Part shown: positions 21,405 through 33,718 of the stretch, in pieces | How the letters are laid out: every line of letters begins with the position of its first letter | How positions within the stretch are numbered: the stretch's first letter is position 1 | Source of the DNA: Orobanche coerulescens | Taxonomy: Eukaryota; Streptophyta; Magnoliopsida; Lamiales; Orobanchaceae | Assembly: GCA_033398695.1 (NCBI GenBank) | Contig: CM065802.1 | Coordinates: 202,325,096-202,389,095, forward strand | Reading direction: 5' to 3' | DNA: 64,000 bases | Notes under the pieces: generated by a model | What the model was told of the DNA's origin: nothing | What the model saw: only the letters and a program-made list of their open reading frames with translations | Database searches by the model: none | Program-made: the position numbers and the translations under genes

Positions 21405-23850
21405 TGGGATTCCAGAAATAAAACGAAATACGCAGCGGAAAAATAAAAACTAATCCCCAACATGATCGATCAAGTAACGTATATACGAAAATGAAAAATA
21501 CGAAGATTAAAAGGATCAAAGTCCTATACCATTGAAGCCTTTGATAATATCTTCGTAAGTTGATGTTGTTCACGAACCCCGTCACGAATGCGAATTCCCT
21601 TCATTCCAAGCACCGAAAGTACGATGTATCTACTTCATCACGTGACGTAACTTGATCAGAAAAATATATAGCAATCCGTTCTTGGTAGAACACGGCTAGG
21701 AATTACTATATGAATTTCTCTCTCTTATTTTTCTTATCTTTTTCTCACCTCCAAGATGATGAATTGAACAAGAAAAAATTCTCACTTCCTCTCACCTTAT
21801 GCTTCGGTCGAACACTCCATGAATGAAGGTGAAGTGTGTGTTATATTGTAATATAATGATATGTTATTATATCATTACACCATATAATGGTGATATTGAT
21901 ATAACATGGAAAAGAATCTCCGCATATCATAATAACCACAAGACAAGCCAACACAAGCAAGATGGAAAAATAATTCCATGTGAGGGGAAGTGGGGGGTCT
22001 ATTAGGAGTTTTCTAGGAAACGATCCGAGTCACTCGGCTCGTGTACCAGACGTCCGTCAAATGACTCCGTTTAATCTCCAATGTATTTATATAAATAAAT
22101 TAATCCAATTAATTAATTATATCAAATACAAAATATATTTCTCTAAGAAATATTATTTATGAATTAAATTAATTACCCGATAACTTAATTTCAATTCATA
22201 AGTCCGCTATTTGATTTATCCAATAAATCATAATTGGATATCCAATATCTAATATTATTAGAGAGATGATAAATTTATATTTATCCGAAAATGCTCCTGA
22301 TGCACGACTCTGTAGGTCTGTCTCAGCCGGCATTGGGAGGAACCAATGAGTGCAGGCAGCTTAGCCAGCCTAGCGGCTCGCAATGTAAATACCGACTGAG
22401 AACGAATGAAGGGGTCATTACAGAACCATTATGTCGTGAATACCATATACGTATAGACCTTTCATCAGATGTCCCGGTCAAGTCTTCGGGTCATGGTAAA
22501 GTCAAATCCTACTGTTGACTGGACACTATACATGTGTTAATGCAAATCAAGACCGACTGATTACTAGTGTATCTAATACGGCTAGATCAGAATGCTTTGG
22601 CCAAAGACTTATGATCTCATTTGCCATTAACCGTATAGGACATTCGCCTGCTCATTAACAGGAGATAGAATCCTTTCTTGGCGTATAGTAAAGACTGCTA
22701 CCTACCCATATAGTCCGCACCTCGAGGTTGACTCAGCAATTAAGCGAATGAGTCTAACTACGCTAATGACAAACTAAACGTCACAGGCACATATTCTACT
22801 GAACCCTCAAGTCAAAGGTCCACGCATACTATCACAACCTTTCGATTCGGCATCGACTCTCCGAGAGTGAATACCATGTGACTGAATCAAGTATGAGTCG
22901 TGTTCGAGTATACTGGTCCCACCATTATACTTATAACTATGCTATCAAGACATGCACACGTCCTAGCATCAGTTATACAAGTCTTACTCAAAACTTAATG
23001 TCCATTTAAGTTTATCGACTTGCAAACGGTTTACGTAAATAAACTTTAAACACTTCAAGTGCATATTCTCTTATCCAATAACGAGAATGGAATGTTCGCT
23101 TTATTTACATGGATTTCATTTCAATGTTTACCAAATCAAGAATGCATTTGAAATACAATAAACAGTGAATGAATTATATTGCCTTTAATTGATAATTTCA
23201 TAATTACAAGTACAATGCCCCTTTTCTCTCATCCTCTGAGTAACATTCGAGGGCATATTCCTAATAGACCTAGCAATTCATTCGTGCTGTGTACTTTCGT
23301 GTTTCGTGTAACAAAAGTCCAAACCCATACACGACACGAAATGAATTTGTGTTATGTCGTGTCGTGTACCGCCCAAATTTGTGTCGTTTCGTGTCGTGTT
23401 TTCGTGTCAGGCACCTAATATAAAGTAAATATTAAAATATTATAAAAAATAATAATTTTAATATTTTAATATAATTTTTATAGGTTTTAGTAGACGAAAT
23501 GAAAAGAATGGCAATGAAAACACGAATGTTTACACGAAATATATGAAAGTTCACATTATATTTTCAAATTTTAAAGTTTAGTACAAACCTAATTCACAAA
23601 ATGTATATTTTTATAAAATTAAATACGAAATATTGTATATTTATTTATATATTTATTTATTTATTTCGTGTACCTCGTGTCGTGTCGTGTACCTAAAGGG
23701 TAAACACAAAACCGACACTAAATCTCGGTCGTGTACATTCGTGTTCGTGTATTTTCGTGTCGTGTACTCAAAATGCAAACCCAAATACTAAATTTTCGTG
23801 TCGTTTTCGTGTCGTTTTCGTGTGGTAATTGCCGGGTCTAATTCCTAACA
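21405..23850 (-). repeat. 5' LTR of copia element B, MITE-interrupted
   Basis: Plus-strand ends are TGGGATTCC and ATTCCTAACA; on the element strand it starts TGTTAGGAATATGCCC and ends GGAATCCCA. The MITE at 23265-23840 and its 8-bp duplication lie only about 10 bp from the outer edge. Removing them leaves an LTR of about 1.86 kb. No second LTR is in the window. Confidence 0.75.
23265..23840 (+). mobile_element. hAT-type MITE, 576 bp, TSD ATTCCTAA
   Basis: The ends TAGACCTAGCAATT and AATTGCCGGGTCTA are inverted repeats (12 of 14 match). The element is flanked by perfect 8-bp duplications ATTCCTAA at 23257-23264 and 23841-23848, the target length typical of hAT transposons. Inside are clustered CGTGTCGTGT motifs in both orientations near each end and an AT-rich core. 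There is no transposase, so it depends on a source elsewhere. Confidence 0.85.
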
Positions 23851-24418
23851 ACCATGTGAGGGTGTTGTTGATCCTTCGTTGGTAATATTGGAGTTTATCA
23901 TGTTGATGATATTCTCGGTTGTGTTTTGACCTTTGGTTGGCCGTATTAAAGTTTATCATGTTGATGATATTCTCGGTTAATTTATTGGTTGACCATTGTT
24001 ATTGATCGTATGAGCATTTAGACTTTGTGTCGATGTTTGGGGATTTGTTGCCATTATTTTGGGCAGTTGTTTTACAGATGTATCGTGTATTATTAGTTTT
24101 TATCAGGATTGTGACTTGATTGTGCGATCAGGCAGACAAACTTTGACACAGATGGATTATTCCATACTTGAGGTACAACGATGTATTTTGTTGAAATTCG
24201 CGAAATTGTGATTGTAAGCGTATTGAGGCTTTGAAGGGGGTCATTTTCTCGTATCATAGGAGATCATCGACTTCACGCATTTGTATGTATATTGTTTGGT
24301 AATTCGTTAATGATGACGATTGATTGGTTTCGTGATGGTTTTGGATATCTTGGTTGAACTGTTGATCACGATGGGATTGCAAGTTTTGAGGAAGAAACTT
24401 AATTTAAGTGGTGTAGTA
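23851..24418 (+). pseudogene. Decayed 3' end of Tekay-like gypsy element 1
   Basis: Only the last ~70 bp can be placed. AAGTTTTGAGGAAGAAACTT, then a purine-rich stretch, lies directly before TGTAATATCC. It mirrors the conserved end of the neighbouring element (AAGTTTCGGGACGAAACTT and AGAGGGGGAGAA before TGTAATATTC at 30779). The rest, 23851-24340, is non-coding or too decayed to name. The left side is cut by the LTR of copia element B. Confidence 0.6.
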
Positions 24419-24724
24419 TGTAATATCCTAAATTTCTACTATAGTTGTTTAATGTTATTTTATTCGAGTTATGTTGTACAGTGTGGAATCTGTACAGTAT
24501 GGATAAAATAATTGAAGGACTGAGACATATGTATTGATATAATCGTCGTATTTGCTCTACAATCGCATTTGAAGACATTGTGTACCAGGTTGTATTAATT
24601 CTGATATCGGGTGTATCGTATGAAAATGTTATTGGGACGAGTATATGTATTTAGTATGTGTGTATACGTAACCAGTATGTAGAGACGGACAGGAACAGTT
24701 GGAATTGGCTAAGTGCAGAAGCCA

Positions 24725-25260
24725 TTACGTACGCTAAGCTGAGGAGATTACGTACGTTAAGTTGGTAAGTATAACGTACGTTATGTATCATGCATTATGT
24801 ACGTTATAGCATCAGGTGAGATGCAGTCGTATGATCAGAGGACTTTGTCAAAATACAGGCGTAGCGTACGTTAGGCATAGGAGCTTACATACGTTAAGAC
24901 ACAGACGTAACGTACGTTACGTTGAGTATATAACATATGTTATGAAGAGGATCGGTTAGGATCAGGCTATGACCGACAAGTGGGTCCTGTGGTCGGCAAC
25001 TTGTGGATGGCATGCGAAAATGCAAGTCAACGAAGAGGTTAACGTACACAACGGATTGCTCATTACATACGTTAAATGGGTATATTACTGTAGCAAGTCA
25101 ACTCTATGTTACGTACGCTGTGGCACAGGTGTTACGTACGTAATACAAGGTACGAAATAAGGCAGTGGGTTCTGGAGTAGTGTTATGTACGTTATCGAAG
25201 CCGGATAATGTACGTAATGCTCGTTAGGTACGTTAGGTGGATTAGGTAACGTACGTAACG
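24725..25260 (+). promoter_or_regulatory. ACGTACGT palindrome array, gypsy element 1 LTR
   Basis: Sixteen sites close to TTACGTACGTTA or TAACGTACGTAA occur in 536 bp, starting near 24725, 24748, 24772, 24795, 24862, 24885, 24908, 24930, 25039, 25063, 25109, 25132, 25183, 25206, 25224 and 25248. Some carry one or two changes. Intervening DNA is not repeated. The array stops about 10 bp before the TATA box. Confidence 0.9.
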
Positions 25261-25268
25261 ACTGAAGT

Positions 25269-25279
25269 TTATATAAATA
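25269..25279 (+). promoter_or_regulatory. TATA box of gypsy element 1 LTR
   Basis: TATATAAATAT, placed immediately after the palindrome array. It is the probable core promoter for element RNA. Confidence 0.65.
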
Positions 25280-28021
25280 TGAGATGTCCGTCACTTCGAT
25301 ATTTTGAGAGTTTCACTTCATTTCTTCTGCCTTCAACCCTCCGAGATGGATTCTTGGCTCCTATAACTTGATTATGAGCTTGATGGCATGGATTTGGAGC
25401 TGGAGATATGAAGATATTGTTGATCCTTGAGGTGTTTGATGGTGTTGTTCATGTTCTTGAGTTATGTCGATGAACTCTACACCTTGATTTCGGATTCTTG
25501 GTATTATTATCCTTATTTGCTTCGTATGATGATGGTTATAGTGGTGTTGTTATGATTTTTAATGTTATGTGAAGTGTATGTTGAAGAACATGATGATATA
25601 TGTCTTGAGTTATGAATTAGGTGATTGTTTAGATGTTAGAACACATCGTATTATGCCGTTTTGTTGGCTATGAACATGATTACGTATTAATTCACGTTCT
25701 TGAAGAACTCTTGAGTTATATATGTCATGATTTTATGAATAAGGGATGGAATTTGGAAAGATTACGGTTAATTTTGGTATATGACTATTCGTGATAATAA
25801 CCGGTAATTAGTTTTCTATGAATTTACGAATATGAACAAGAATGAACCTTGTTAATTCGTATTTAAAATTAAAGTTGGAGTCGAGTATGTTAAGACACTT
25901 AGTTGAATTAATTATTGATATGATTATTGGATTGTGGAATCGTATTATGATTATGGATTCGTGATCGATTGATTTGGGTTATTCGGATTTGTGTTTAATT
26001 GGGATATTGTGGAACCGTTGGGTTTGTTGATCGGTTATATTGATTGATAATTATGATTATCGAGTTGCGGTTTGTATTGTGGACATGAGTTCGTAATTGT
26101 TGAGTTGGATTATTTGGTTTTGTATATGATTGAGATATCGTTGAACCGTTGAGTTTGATTGTGGATTGTTATTGGATTGTTGTTAATTTATTATTGCAAT
26201 AGATTGTGGTAATTGATCATTGATAAGAACCGTGCCTTACGTTCGAGTTCGAGGATGCTCGTGGATTGCATTGGTCAAGGCCAAGGAGCTTGTAGACGAC
26301 AGCAATGAATTGGTAACGGCTTCACTATCATCGTATCGGTATTGAGGCAAGTTATCACTTGCTCAGTTAATAATATTTAATGAATGGTTTCAGTTTCATT
26401 CGTTTATAATTCGTATAGCAATGATTATAATTGTGAACTCTGGAGATTTGGGATTGTACGTTGTGTTCGAATTTTGGGAATTTAGTCATAATGTCTATGA
26501 TTTACATTTGTTACTTGTATACTTGGGCGTCGAGGATCCATTGTGGTAAATGCGAGGATACAAATTATCTACAGTCCATGGCACTTTTGGATCGTCGAAT
26601 ATTGAGGAAATTGTTAGTGATGGTTTAGACATCGAGATTGCTCTCGAAGGACTCGAGGCAAGTACTCTAATCATATTTTTCATTTGTGTGGATCATGTTG
26701 TAATACATTTGTGTATTGATGTTGTCGTGCATTCGTGTATTGTTGTTAACATGCATTTATGCATTGTTGTCGTATGTCCACCTCGTGTTGGTCCAACGGG
26801 ATCATCTTGGGTATCTATGCTATGTGCACTGGATCGTTAGACAGGTATTTCCACCATGCATTGGTCCGACGAAATCATCATGGAAATCTATAGTTATGTG
26901 CGCTGGATCGTTGGATTACCATGTGTTGTTGTTGTGCATAAGTATATTATTGGTTATCCACCTCGTGTTTATCTAACAGGATCATCTTGGGATCTATTTT
27001 GTGTGCGCTGGATCATCGGATTTCCATTGAGTATACATTGTTGTTATTATTGTGGGCATATTAATGTCGTCATGTGAGTATGCATTTGTAGGTCTTGTAT
27101 TAGGACCATGTCCGTATATGGTATTGATCTGATCTCGGATTAGACTAACGTGATTCGTCGTGGCATTGCACAGCTCGAGGTATGTTCTGTATTTCCTTCT
27201 TGGTTCTTGTCTTTGGATGGACAATCGATTATCGTGTTAATATTTGTTGATGTTATCCGATGGATTGAATTGGCCAGAGTTGGTACATTTCCATATTGGT
27301 GAGTTATCATGTTGTTTTGAGAAGCTTGAGTATTGTTTGAGGTACCATATAGATGTCGTGTATGCATTCATTACTTAATGGAGATTACGAGATGTGGAAT
27401 ATGATAAGAGTTATTTTGATGAGGATTATCACGAATTGGTAAAGTTATGACGGTAAGATTACAGTAGTAGTATTCTTACTTAGTATTTTCATTGGTATGT
27501 AATTATTGACGTGATGCGATCGTTATCATTGTTGAGTATTATGGATGACCCCATCGTGGGTTTTCTTTTTAGGTTCTTGGCATATCGAGCTTGTAGCGGT
27601 CGTGAAGAGATGATCTTCCCGGAGGATACTGGCTATGGCATGTGTTTGTGAATCGAGTACTTTGACTAGTTGTTGTATTCCGCTGCGTGAGTATTTTTAA
27701 ATGGCCTTTCGGTTTTTGGCAACTTAAGTTATTTTGGAAAATAGTTTCTAAACTATTTTGTCAGTACGTGTAAGTGATGGCTTAACGTACACCTTTGGAA
27801 CTGTTGAGCTTTGGCATTTTGGTCTTGTACTTTCAAATGAGATTTTACGACGGTATTGATAAATGGATTTTTATAAAGTCTTTGCATATTTTAAAAAGAT
27901 GTTACCGTCATCGCCGCATAGCATACTTGAAATGTTTGTAAAAATATATTTTAGACTTGTGGGTTCCGTGTCGGGGCCCATGGTGCTGTAATATTTCCTG
28001 GATGGCTCTGGGGGTGTTACA

Positions 28022-30766
28022 AGTTGCTAGACATGGGTTACATTCGACCGAGCGCTTCACCTTGGGGCGCACCGGTCTTGTTTGTGAAGAAGATGGATGG
28101 GTCGCTTCATTTATATATCAACTACCGAGAGTTGAACAAGGTGACCATCATAAACAAGTATCCGCTTCCGAGAATTGGTGATTTGTTTGACCAATTGCAC
28201 GGAGCTGTGTTTTCGAAGATTGATTTGAAATCGGGGTATTACCAACTCCAAGTGAAGGATTCCGATATTCTGAAGATGGCCTTTCGGATGAGATACAGCC
28301 ATTACGAGTTTGTGGTTATGCCTTTTAGGCTAACCAACGCCCCAGCCGTGTTCATGCAGCTAATGAACAAAATCTTTATCGAATATCTCGATAAGTGTGT
28401 AGTCGTCTTTATCGACGACATTCTAATCTACTCGAGGAGCGAGGAGGAGTATGCACGTCATTTGCATATCGTGTTGGGAATCTTGAGAACTCAACGCCTT
28501 TATGCGATGTTCTCAAAGTGCGAGTTTTGGCTGTGGGAGGTTATGTTTCTCGGCCACGTGAACTCAGCCGAGAGTGTACGTATGGACCCACACAAGATAG
28601 AGGCAGCATTGGATTGGGCGCCTCCCAAGAGCGTGAAGAAGGTTCGTAGTTTTTAGATTTGGCATGGTATTATCGAAGGTTTGTCGAGGGGTTCTATAAA
28701 CTCACTCGACCGCTCACTCAGTTGTCGCAAAGGTCAAAAAAGTTTGTGTGGTTAGACGAGAGGCAGAAGATTTTCGAAGATTTGAAGAAGTGGTTGACTA
28801 CCGCTCCTGTCTTAGCCTTACCCTGCAGTAATGAGGGCTTTTCAATTCATAATGATGCCTCAGGCCAAGGACTTAGATGTGTACTCATGCAGCACGGGAA
28901 GACGATTGCCTATGCTTCCTGTCAGTTGAATTCATATGAGTTGAACTATCCTACGCATGATCTTGAGTTGGCTGCAGTTGTGTTTGCGTTGAAGATTTGG
29001 CGTCATTACTAGTACGACTCATGGTGTCAGATTTTCATCGATCATAAGAGTCTGAAATATATTTTCACATAGAAAGAACTTAATATGAGACAGAGAAGAT
29101 GGCTGAAGTTAATTAAGGATTACGTTCTCAAAATCCTTTATCATCTGGGCAAGGCAAATGTGGTGGCAGATGCCTTGAGTCGGAATTCAGTGTCGCTTCG
29201 GACACTCGAGTTACTCAAGGCTCATCCAGGACTCCAGCAAGAGTTGATGAGGTTGAGTGTTGAAGTTGTGTTACCATGGAATGCCGGACAGTTGTGCACT
29301 CTTGAGATCTCTTCGTTACTGGTCGACGACATTAAATCGAGACAGTTAGAAGACCCGATGTTTATTCAACTCCATGAGAATGTGGTGAAGGGGATAGCCC
29401 CGGGATTCATGATTCATGAAGATGGTGTGCTGAGATTCCAAGGCCGGCTGTGTGTTCGGAACGACTTGGAATTAAGGCAGGGCATTATGCGAGAGGCTCA
29501 TGCGTAACCTTACTCGGTCTATCCAGGATCGAGTAAAATGTATAACGATTTGAGGAAGAATTTTTAGTGGAATGACATGAAGAATGAGGTAGTACAATTT
29601 GTGGCTAAGTGTTTGACTTGTCAGCAAGTTAAAATCGAACATCAGCGGCCAGCCGCGTTGTTGAAACCCCTTCCCATTCTGGAATGGAAGTGGGAGGACG
29701 TCTCAATGGATTTTGTCACGAATTTGCCGAGGAAAAAGACAGGAATGAATATGGTATGGGTGATTGTGGACCGGTTAACTAAGTCGGTACATTTTCTGGG
29801 TATCAAGGACACTTGGGGTCCAAAAAAAATGGCTCGCATTTTTATTGCGCAGATCGTGAGACTTCATGGTATGTCGAAGACTATTATTTTGGACACAGAT
29901 GGTCGGTTTGTATCGCATTTTTGGTAGGCGGTAAGGCATTGGGGACACATTTGCGTTTGAGTACATCTTTCCATCCTCAAATCGATGGACAGTCCGAGCA
30001 TACCATTCAGATACTCGAGGATATGTTGCGCGCATGTGCGCTAGACTGGAGTAGTGATTGGGAGGAACATCTGGCCTTGATCGAGTTCACTCATAATAAT
30101 AGTTGGCATGCGTCGATTAAGATGGCACCGTATGAGGAGCTTTATGGCCGACGGTATCGATCACCGATATATTGGAATGGGCCGTCCGATTTAGTTAGCA
30201 CCGAGCTGGACCTTGTGTTGGAGACGAGGAGGAAAGTTGAGTTGATTCGAGAGACAATGTTGGCGGCTCCGAGTCGACAAAAGTCTTATGCGGATGTTAG
30301 GCATCGACCCTTGGAGTTTGAGGTAGGGTATCATGTCTTATTGAGTGTGTATCCGTCGAAGGGGGTTTTCCATTTTGGGAAAAAATGGAAGCTTAGTCCG
30401 AGGTATATTGGACCTTTCGAGATATTGGAGAGAGTTGGCGAGTTGGCTTACCGATTGGCATTACCTCCATCGTTGAGCCATGTGCATAGTGTATTTCACG
30501 TTTCTCAGCTGAGGAAGTATGTTCCAGACCCGACTCATGTTATTGACTTCGGTGATGTGGAGATCGAGAGGGACGTTTCATTTGAGGAGAGGCCAGTGAG
30601 GATTTTGGAAGTCGGGATAAACAGTTAAGGCACAAAATCATTACCTTGGTTAAGGTGCAGTGGTCGAGGCATGGAACAGAGGAAGCGACATGGAAATTAG
30701 AGGGGACATGCGGGCGAGATACCCCGAGCTTTTTGATCCTTAAGTTTCGGGACGAAACTTCTTTCT
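28022..30766 (+). pseudogene. pol: Ty3/gypsy Tekay-like pol (element 2): RT-RNase H-integrase-chromodomain
   Basis: The reading starts inside RT at [15 protein letters not shown], directly after the element 1 LTR. RT shows [11 protein letters not shown] and the catalytic FIDD at about 28408-28419. A frameshift near 28655 leads to RNase H ([26 protein letters not shown]), interrupted by TAG codons near 29010 and 29071. An HHCC-type region follows ([22 protein letters not shown]), then the integrase core (VSMDFVTNLP, DTDGRFVSHFW, HPQIDGQSEHTIQ), with a TAG and frameshift near 29925. It ends with VFHVSQLRKYVPDP and a chromodomain-like segment (LVKVQWSRHGTEEATWKLE) at about 30630-30710 before a frameshift. 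The chromodomain and the end sequence AAGTTTCGGGACGAAACTT place it in Tekay/Del chromoviruses. Gag, protease and the start of RT are missing. Confidence 0.9.
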
Positions 30767-30778
30767 AGAGGGGGAGAA
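30767..30778 (+). promoter_or_regulatory. Polypurine tract, gypsy element 2
   Basis: AGAGGGGGAGAA immediately precedes the TG of the 3' LTR. Confidence 0.85.
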
Positions 30779-31285
30779 TGTAATATTCGTACCTTTCTAT
30801 TTTTAGCAGTTTCTATTTTTGGTGCATGTCTATTTTATCGACTCACTTGTAACCATTTCGACATTTTCAATCTATGTCGTTCTTGGTGTTTTTCCATTTG
30901 GATGATTTTTGGAGGTATTTTTACGTAATTTCGCTTTATGTTATGTTTTGTCGCATGTATGTTCGATTCTCGTAAAACTCGTTCTATCTCGTTGTTTCTT
31001 TATTTCCATGAGTCATGTTGGGAGTTTCGGGTGGATAATCCGACGTTGTATCGTGATTTTCGGATGTTTGGGCTGTTTTGTAATTTCATATAAGTTTAGG
31101 GAATTTTATCTCCTTTACCATTTCGAATCTCTCGGTAGTCAGAATCGTATTTTCTTTCAGCACTTAGCTTCGTCGTCGCGACTATTTCCTATTTACATTT
31201 TTGGGTTCTGTCCTTATTTTTCGTTTTGACTTCGTACCTTCTTGTGCAGTGAACTGCATTCAGTAGTGTTGAACTGCTGCATGAA

Positions 31286-31614
31286 TAACGTACTTTATTC
31301 ATGATTTCTTGCGTTCGCTATCCATGCCTGCATAACGTACGTTACACCTTAGTGTTAACGTACATTATGGCCCTCAGCATTTTGCACAGTAGGTTCTGCC
31401 CAGTTTTTGCCGAGTCCTTACGTACGTTAACTCATTGGTGTTACGTACGTAAGCCTCCTTACAGCGGACGCTAACTGTTTGTTGTAGCGTACGCTATCGG
31501 CCTTAGCAAATTGGGCATATTGTTCTGCCGAACTCTTACGTACGTTAACTATATAAGTGTTACGTACGTAAGAGTCTTAATATACGTTAACCACCCCATG
31601 TTAACGTACGTAAC
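31286..31614 (+). promoter_or_regulatory. ACGTACGT palindrome array, gypsy element 2 LTR
   Basis: About nine sites near TTACGTACGTAA or TTAACGTACGTTA, starting near 31286, 31333, 31355, 31418, 31441, 31485, 31536, 31560 and 31601. Two carry matched changes (TAGCGTACGCTA at 31485 remains palindromic). The array ends about 12 bp before the TATA-like box. Confidence 0.9.
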
Positions 31615-31625
31615 GAATAGTCAGG

Positions 31626-31634
31626 TATTTAATA
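31626..31634 (+). promoter_or_regulatory. TATA-like box of gypsy element 2 LTR
   Basis: TATTTAATA lies just downstream of the palindrome array, in the same place as the TATA box of the element 1 LTR. Confidence 0.5.
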
Positions 31635-32213
31635 CCTGACCAGATCCAGTCTCGCCATTTTCTTCTTTTCTCCTTCCTCATCCGCAAAACTGAGTTCCTG
31701 AGAGCGATTTCGAGCGTTTCTTCAAGATTTGCCCATAGAGTTCCGTGATATATCGAGTATTGTGCTTCAAGCGAAGTTTATCATCATCTTAATCATCTTT
31801 CTCCGTACGAATCCAAGGTATTTTAGCTTAAAACCCTAACTTTGTCCATTTGGGGGGGGTTTCGGGATTTGTCTAGATTAAACTCGAGTGGTTCGTTCCT
31901 GTCATTATATTTCTTATCGATTATTGTTATTGGGTGATTCCCAAACCATTTCCGTTATGTTTAATCCATGGATTGTTGATTCGGGGAGGTTTTGTGAAAA
32001 CCCTCGCCCGTATTCGACATTCGTGTATGTTTATGATTGATAATCGGGGTTGTGGGCGTATTTCGTTCAATTATTGTTATCACTTTGGATCATTCCTAAT
32101 TGTTGTTCATCCCCATTTCGTCGAAGATGTCTCAAAGGCAAGTACTTTACATTTGTTTGCATATTCTAGTATTTGAATTATGGCTTCCTGTGTATGTTGT
32201 GGATGTGAATGGG

Positions 32214-32722
32214 CAGAGGCCGATCTTGTTGAGTGGCTCGGCCTCTGACCATTTCGTGAAATAATCGACCCCCACAATGGCGAATTTACATCCCCCTAGC
32301 GCCGTCGGCAAAGGACCGATGAGGTCGACGCCCCATTGGGCGAACGGCCACAGACTGTACATAGAAGTGAGCTGCTCGGGAGAGAGCTTGATGTTCGGGC
32401 CCATTACTTGACACCTGTGACAAGATCGGGCGTAGGCGATCGCGTCTTTTTGTAGGGTAGGCTAGAAAAAGCCTTGCCTGGTCGTCTTGTGGATGAGAGA
32501 TCACCCTCCAGCGTGATTTACACAGATCCTGTCATTGATTTCGGCTAAAACAAGTCGGCCTTCCTCCGGCGTAATGCACTTGAGGAGAGGAAGGCTGAAA
32601 GCTCGCTTGTAAAGCCGGTCGTCCAATATGGTGTATCTGGTTGCTCGGAGCTGAAGCTGGCGAGCTTTGATCCGGTCTGCGGGGACCGTTCTGTCCTTTA
32701 AGTATTTAATGAACGGAGTCAT
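32214..32722 (-). pseudogene. pol: Tat-clade gypsy integrase, truncated
   Basis: On the minus strand this follows the extra RNase H. It encodes an N-terminal integrase region (YTILDDRLYKRAF, PEEGRLVLAEIN), then in other frames CHRCQVMGPN and the core start WGVDLIGPLP, CKFAIVGVDYFTKWSEAEPL. A stop and at least one frameshift lie near 32500. Sequence ends in the core at about 32214, where the LTR of gypsy element 2 meets it. The rest of integrase and the 3' LTR are missing. Integrase would join element DNA to the host chromosome. Confidence 0.85.
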
Positions 32723-33718
32723 CTAGTTCTCTTCGGCGATGGCAACTGTGGTGACCAGGCTTCTGTCGATCGCCGATTTTGCTGACTTCGTGATTTGGAT
32801 GTTAGAGAAGTCTGTCGCCCCATCTGACGATGCGAGTTTGGATAGGGCATCGGCCTGGGAGTTGTGCTCTCTCGGGACTTGTTCGATCAGCACCTCTTCA
32901 AACTTCGTGCACATTTTGGCGACCAATTCTTGATATTTGATCATCTATTTGCCGCGCGCCTCATATTCCCCCTTGACTTGGTTCACGACCAAGAGGGAGT
33001 CCATGAAGATTTGGAGGCGATGAACGTCCATGGCGAGTGCTAGATCGAGCCCGCCTACCAAGGCTTCGTACTCGGCTTCATTGTTGGTCGCATGGAATCC
33101 GAAACGCACGGCGTTTGTAAAACTCTGGCCGTCGGGGCCGATGAGGACAATCCCTGTCCCTGCTCGCGAGCTGGTCGCCGAGCCATCTACGTACAATTTC
33201 CAGGCAGGACGACTGACCGGGGTCGGACTGGGCGGGGACATTAATTCCACCACGAAGTCCGCCAGAGCTTGGCCTTTGATCGCCGTGCGAGGAGCGTACG
33301 TGACACCATATTGGGCGATCTCCAGTGACCACGTGAGGAGTCCCCCGTTGGTGTCTGGCCGGTGCAGAACTTGCCTTAGGGGGAGAGTCGTCAGAACCTC
33401 CACTTGGTGTTCGAAGAAGTAGGCCCTCAGCTTGCGAACACTCATGACTAGTGCATAGGCGAGCTTCTCCAGAGGTGTGTAATGCGTTTCCGCATCATGA
33501 AGCGCTTCACTGACGAAGTAGATCGGCAAGTGGGCATGCCCCTCTGCTCGCACTAATACAGCGCTCAGCGCGACCTCCGAGGTTGCCAGGTATAGGAATA
33601 GCTTTTCGCTAGGGACTCGCTTTGCCAAAATTTGGGGATTAGACAGATACTCCTTGATTTTGGCGAATGCCATTTGACTTTCCTTCGTCCATGCAAATTT
33701 CTTATTCTTTATGGTGGC
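32723..33718 (-). pseudogene. pol: Tat-clade gypsy RNase H and second (archaeal-type) RNase H
   Basis: From 33718 leftward the minus strand encodes FATIKNKKFAWTKESQ (the connection after RT), then the RT-linked RNase H (LYLATSEVALSAVLVR, THYTPLEKLAYALV). A second RNase H follows (WKLYVDGSATSSRAGTGIVL, NNEAEYEALVGGLDLAL, MDSLLVVNQV), ending in VPREHNSQADALSKLAS. A separate second RNase H of this type is the hallmark of the Tat clade of Ty3/gypsy elements. One stop is present near 32945. Element D is inserted at 33719-33723, between this block and the RT at 42223-43337. The frame resumes cleanly after removing D and one target-duplication copy. Confidence 0.92.

Larger units (their letters stand above)
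17587..23850 (-). mobile_element. Ty1/copia element B (5' part)
   Basis: The element consists of a right-hand 5' LTR (21405-23850), a tRNA-Met-type PBS, an unusually long leader of about 1.6 kb and gag-pol to mid-pol. The 3' part is missing at the left, where AT-rich DNA begins. A MITE sits inside the LTR. The right LTR edge directly abuts the decayed 3' end of a plus-strand gypsy element, which B probably truncated. Confidence 0.8.
24419..28021 (+). mobile_element. 3' LTR of Tekay-like gypsy element 1 (3,603 bp)
   Basis: It runs from TGTAATATCC to GGGTGTTACA with TG/CA ends and is preceded by the remnant of a polypurine tract. Its right edge abuts the interior of another element's RT (28022), so element 1 inserted into element 2. 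It contains a 16-site ACGTACGT-like palindrome array (24725-25260) followed by a TATA box at 25269-25279. The open frames within it (for example 26550-26840) show no family match. The remainder of the LTR is non-coding. Confidence 0.75.
30779..32213 (+). mobile_element. 3' LTR of gypsy element 2, truncated
   Basis: It starts TGTAATATTCG after the polypurine tract. No TTACA-type end is reached: about 1.43 kb in, near 32205-32213, the sequence passes into the integrase of the Tat element. It holds an ACGTACGT array (31286-31614) and a TATA-like box at 31626-31634. It is a different subfamily from the 24419-28021 LTR but has the same promoter layout. Confidence 0.8.

Noticed and set aside
24419..28021. 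Solo LTR with its own target duplication
   Set aside because: The base pattern left of 24419 is the decayed polypurine end of an element, and the five bases on either side do not match, so it is a 3' LTR of a truncated element.
33030..33422. 130-codon plus-strand frame
   Set aside because: Opposite strand of the Tat RNase H genes.
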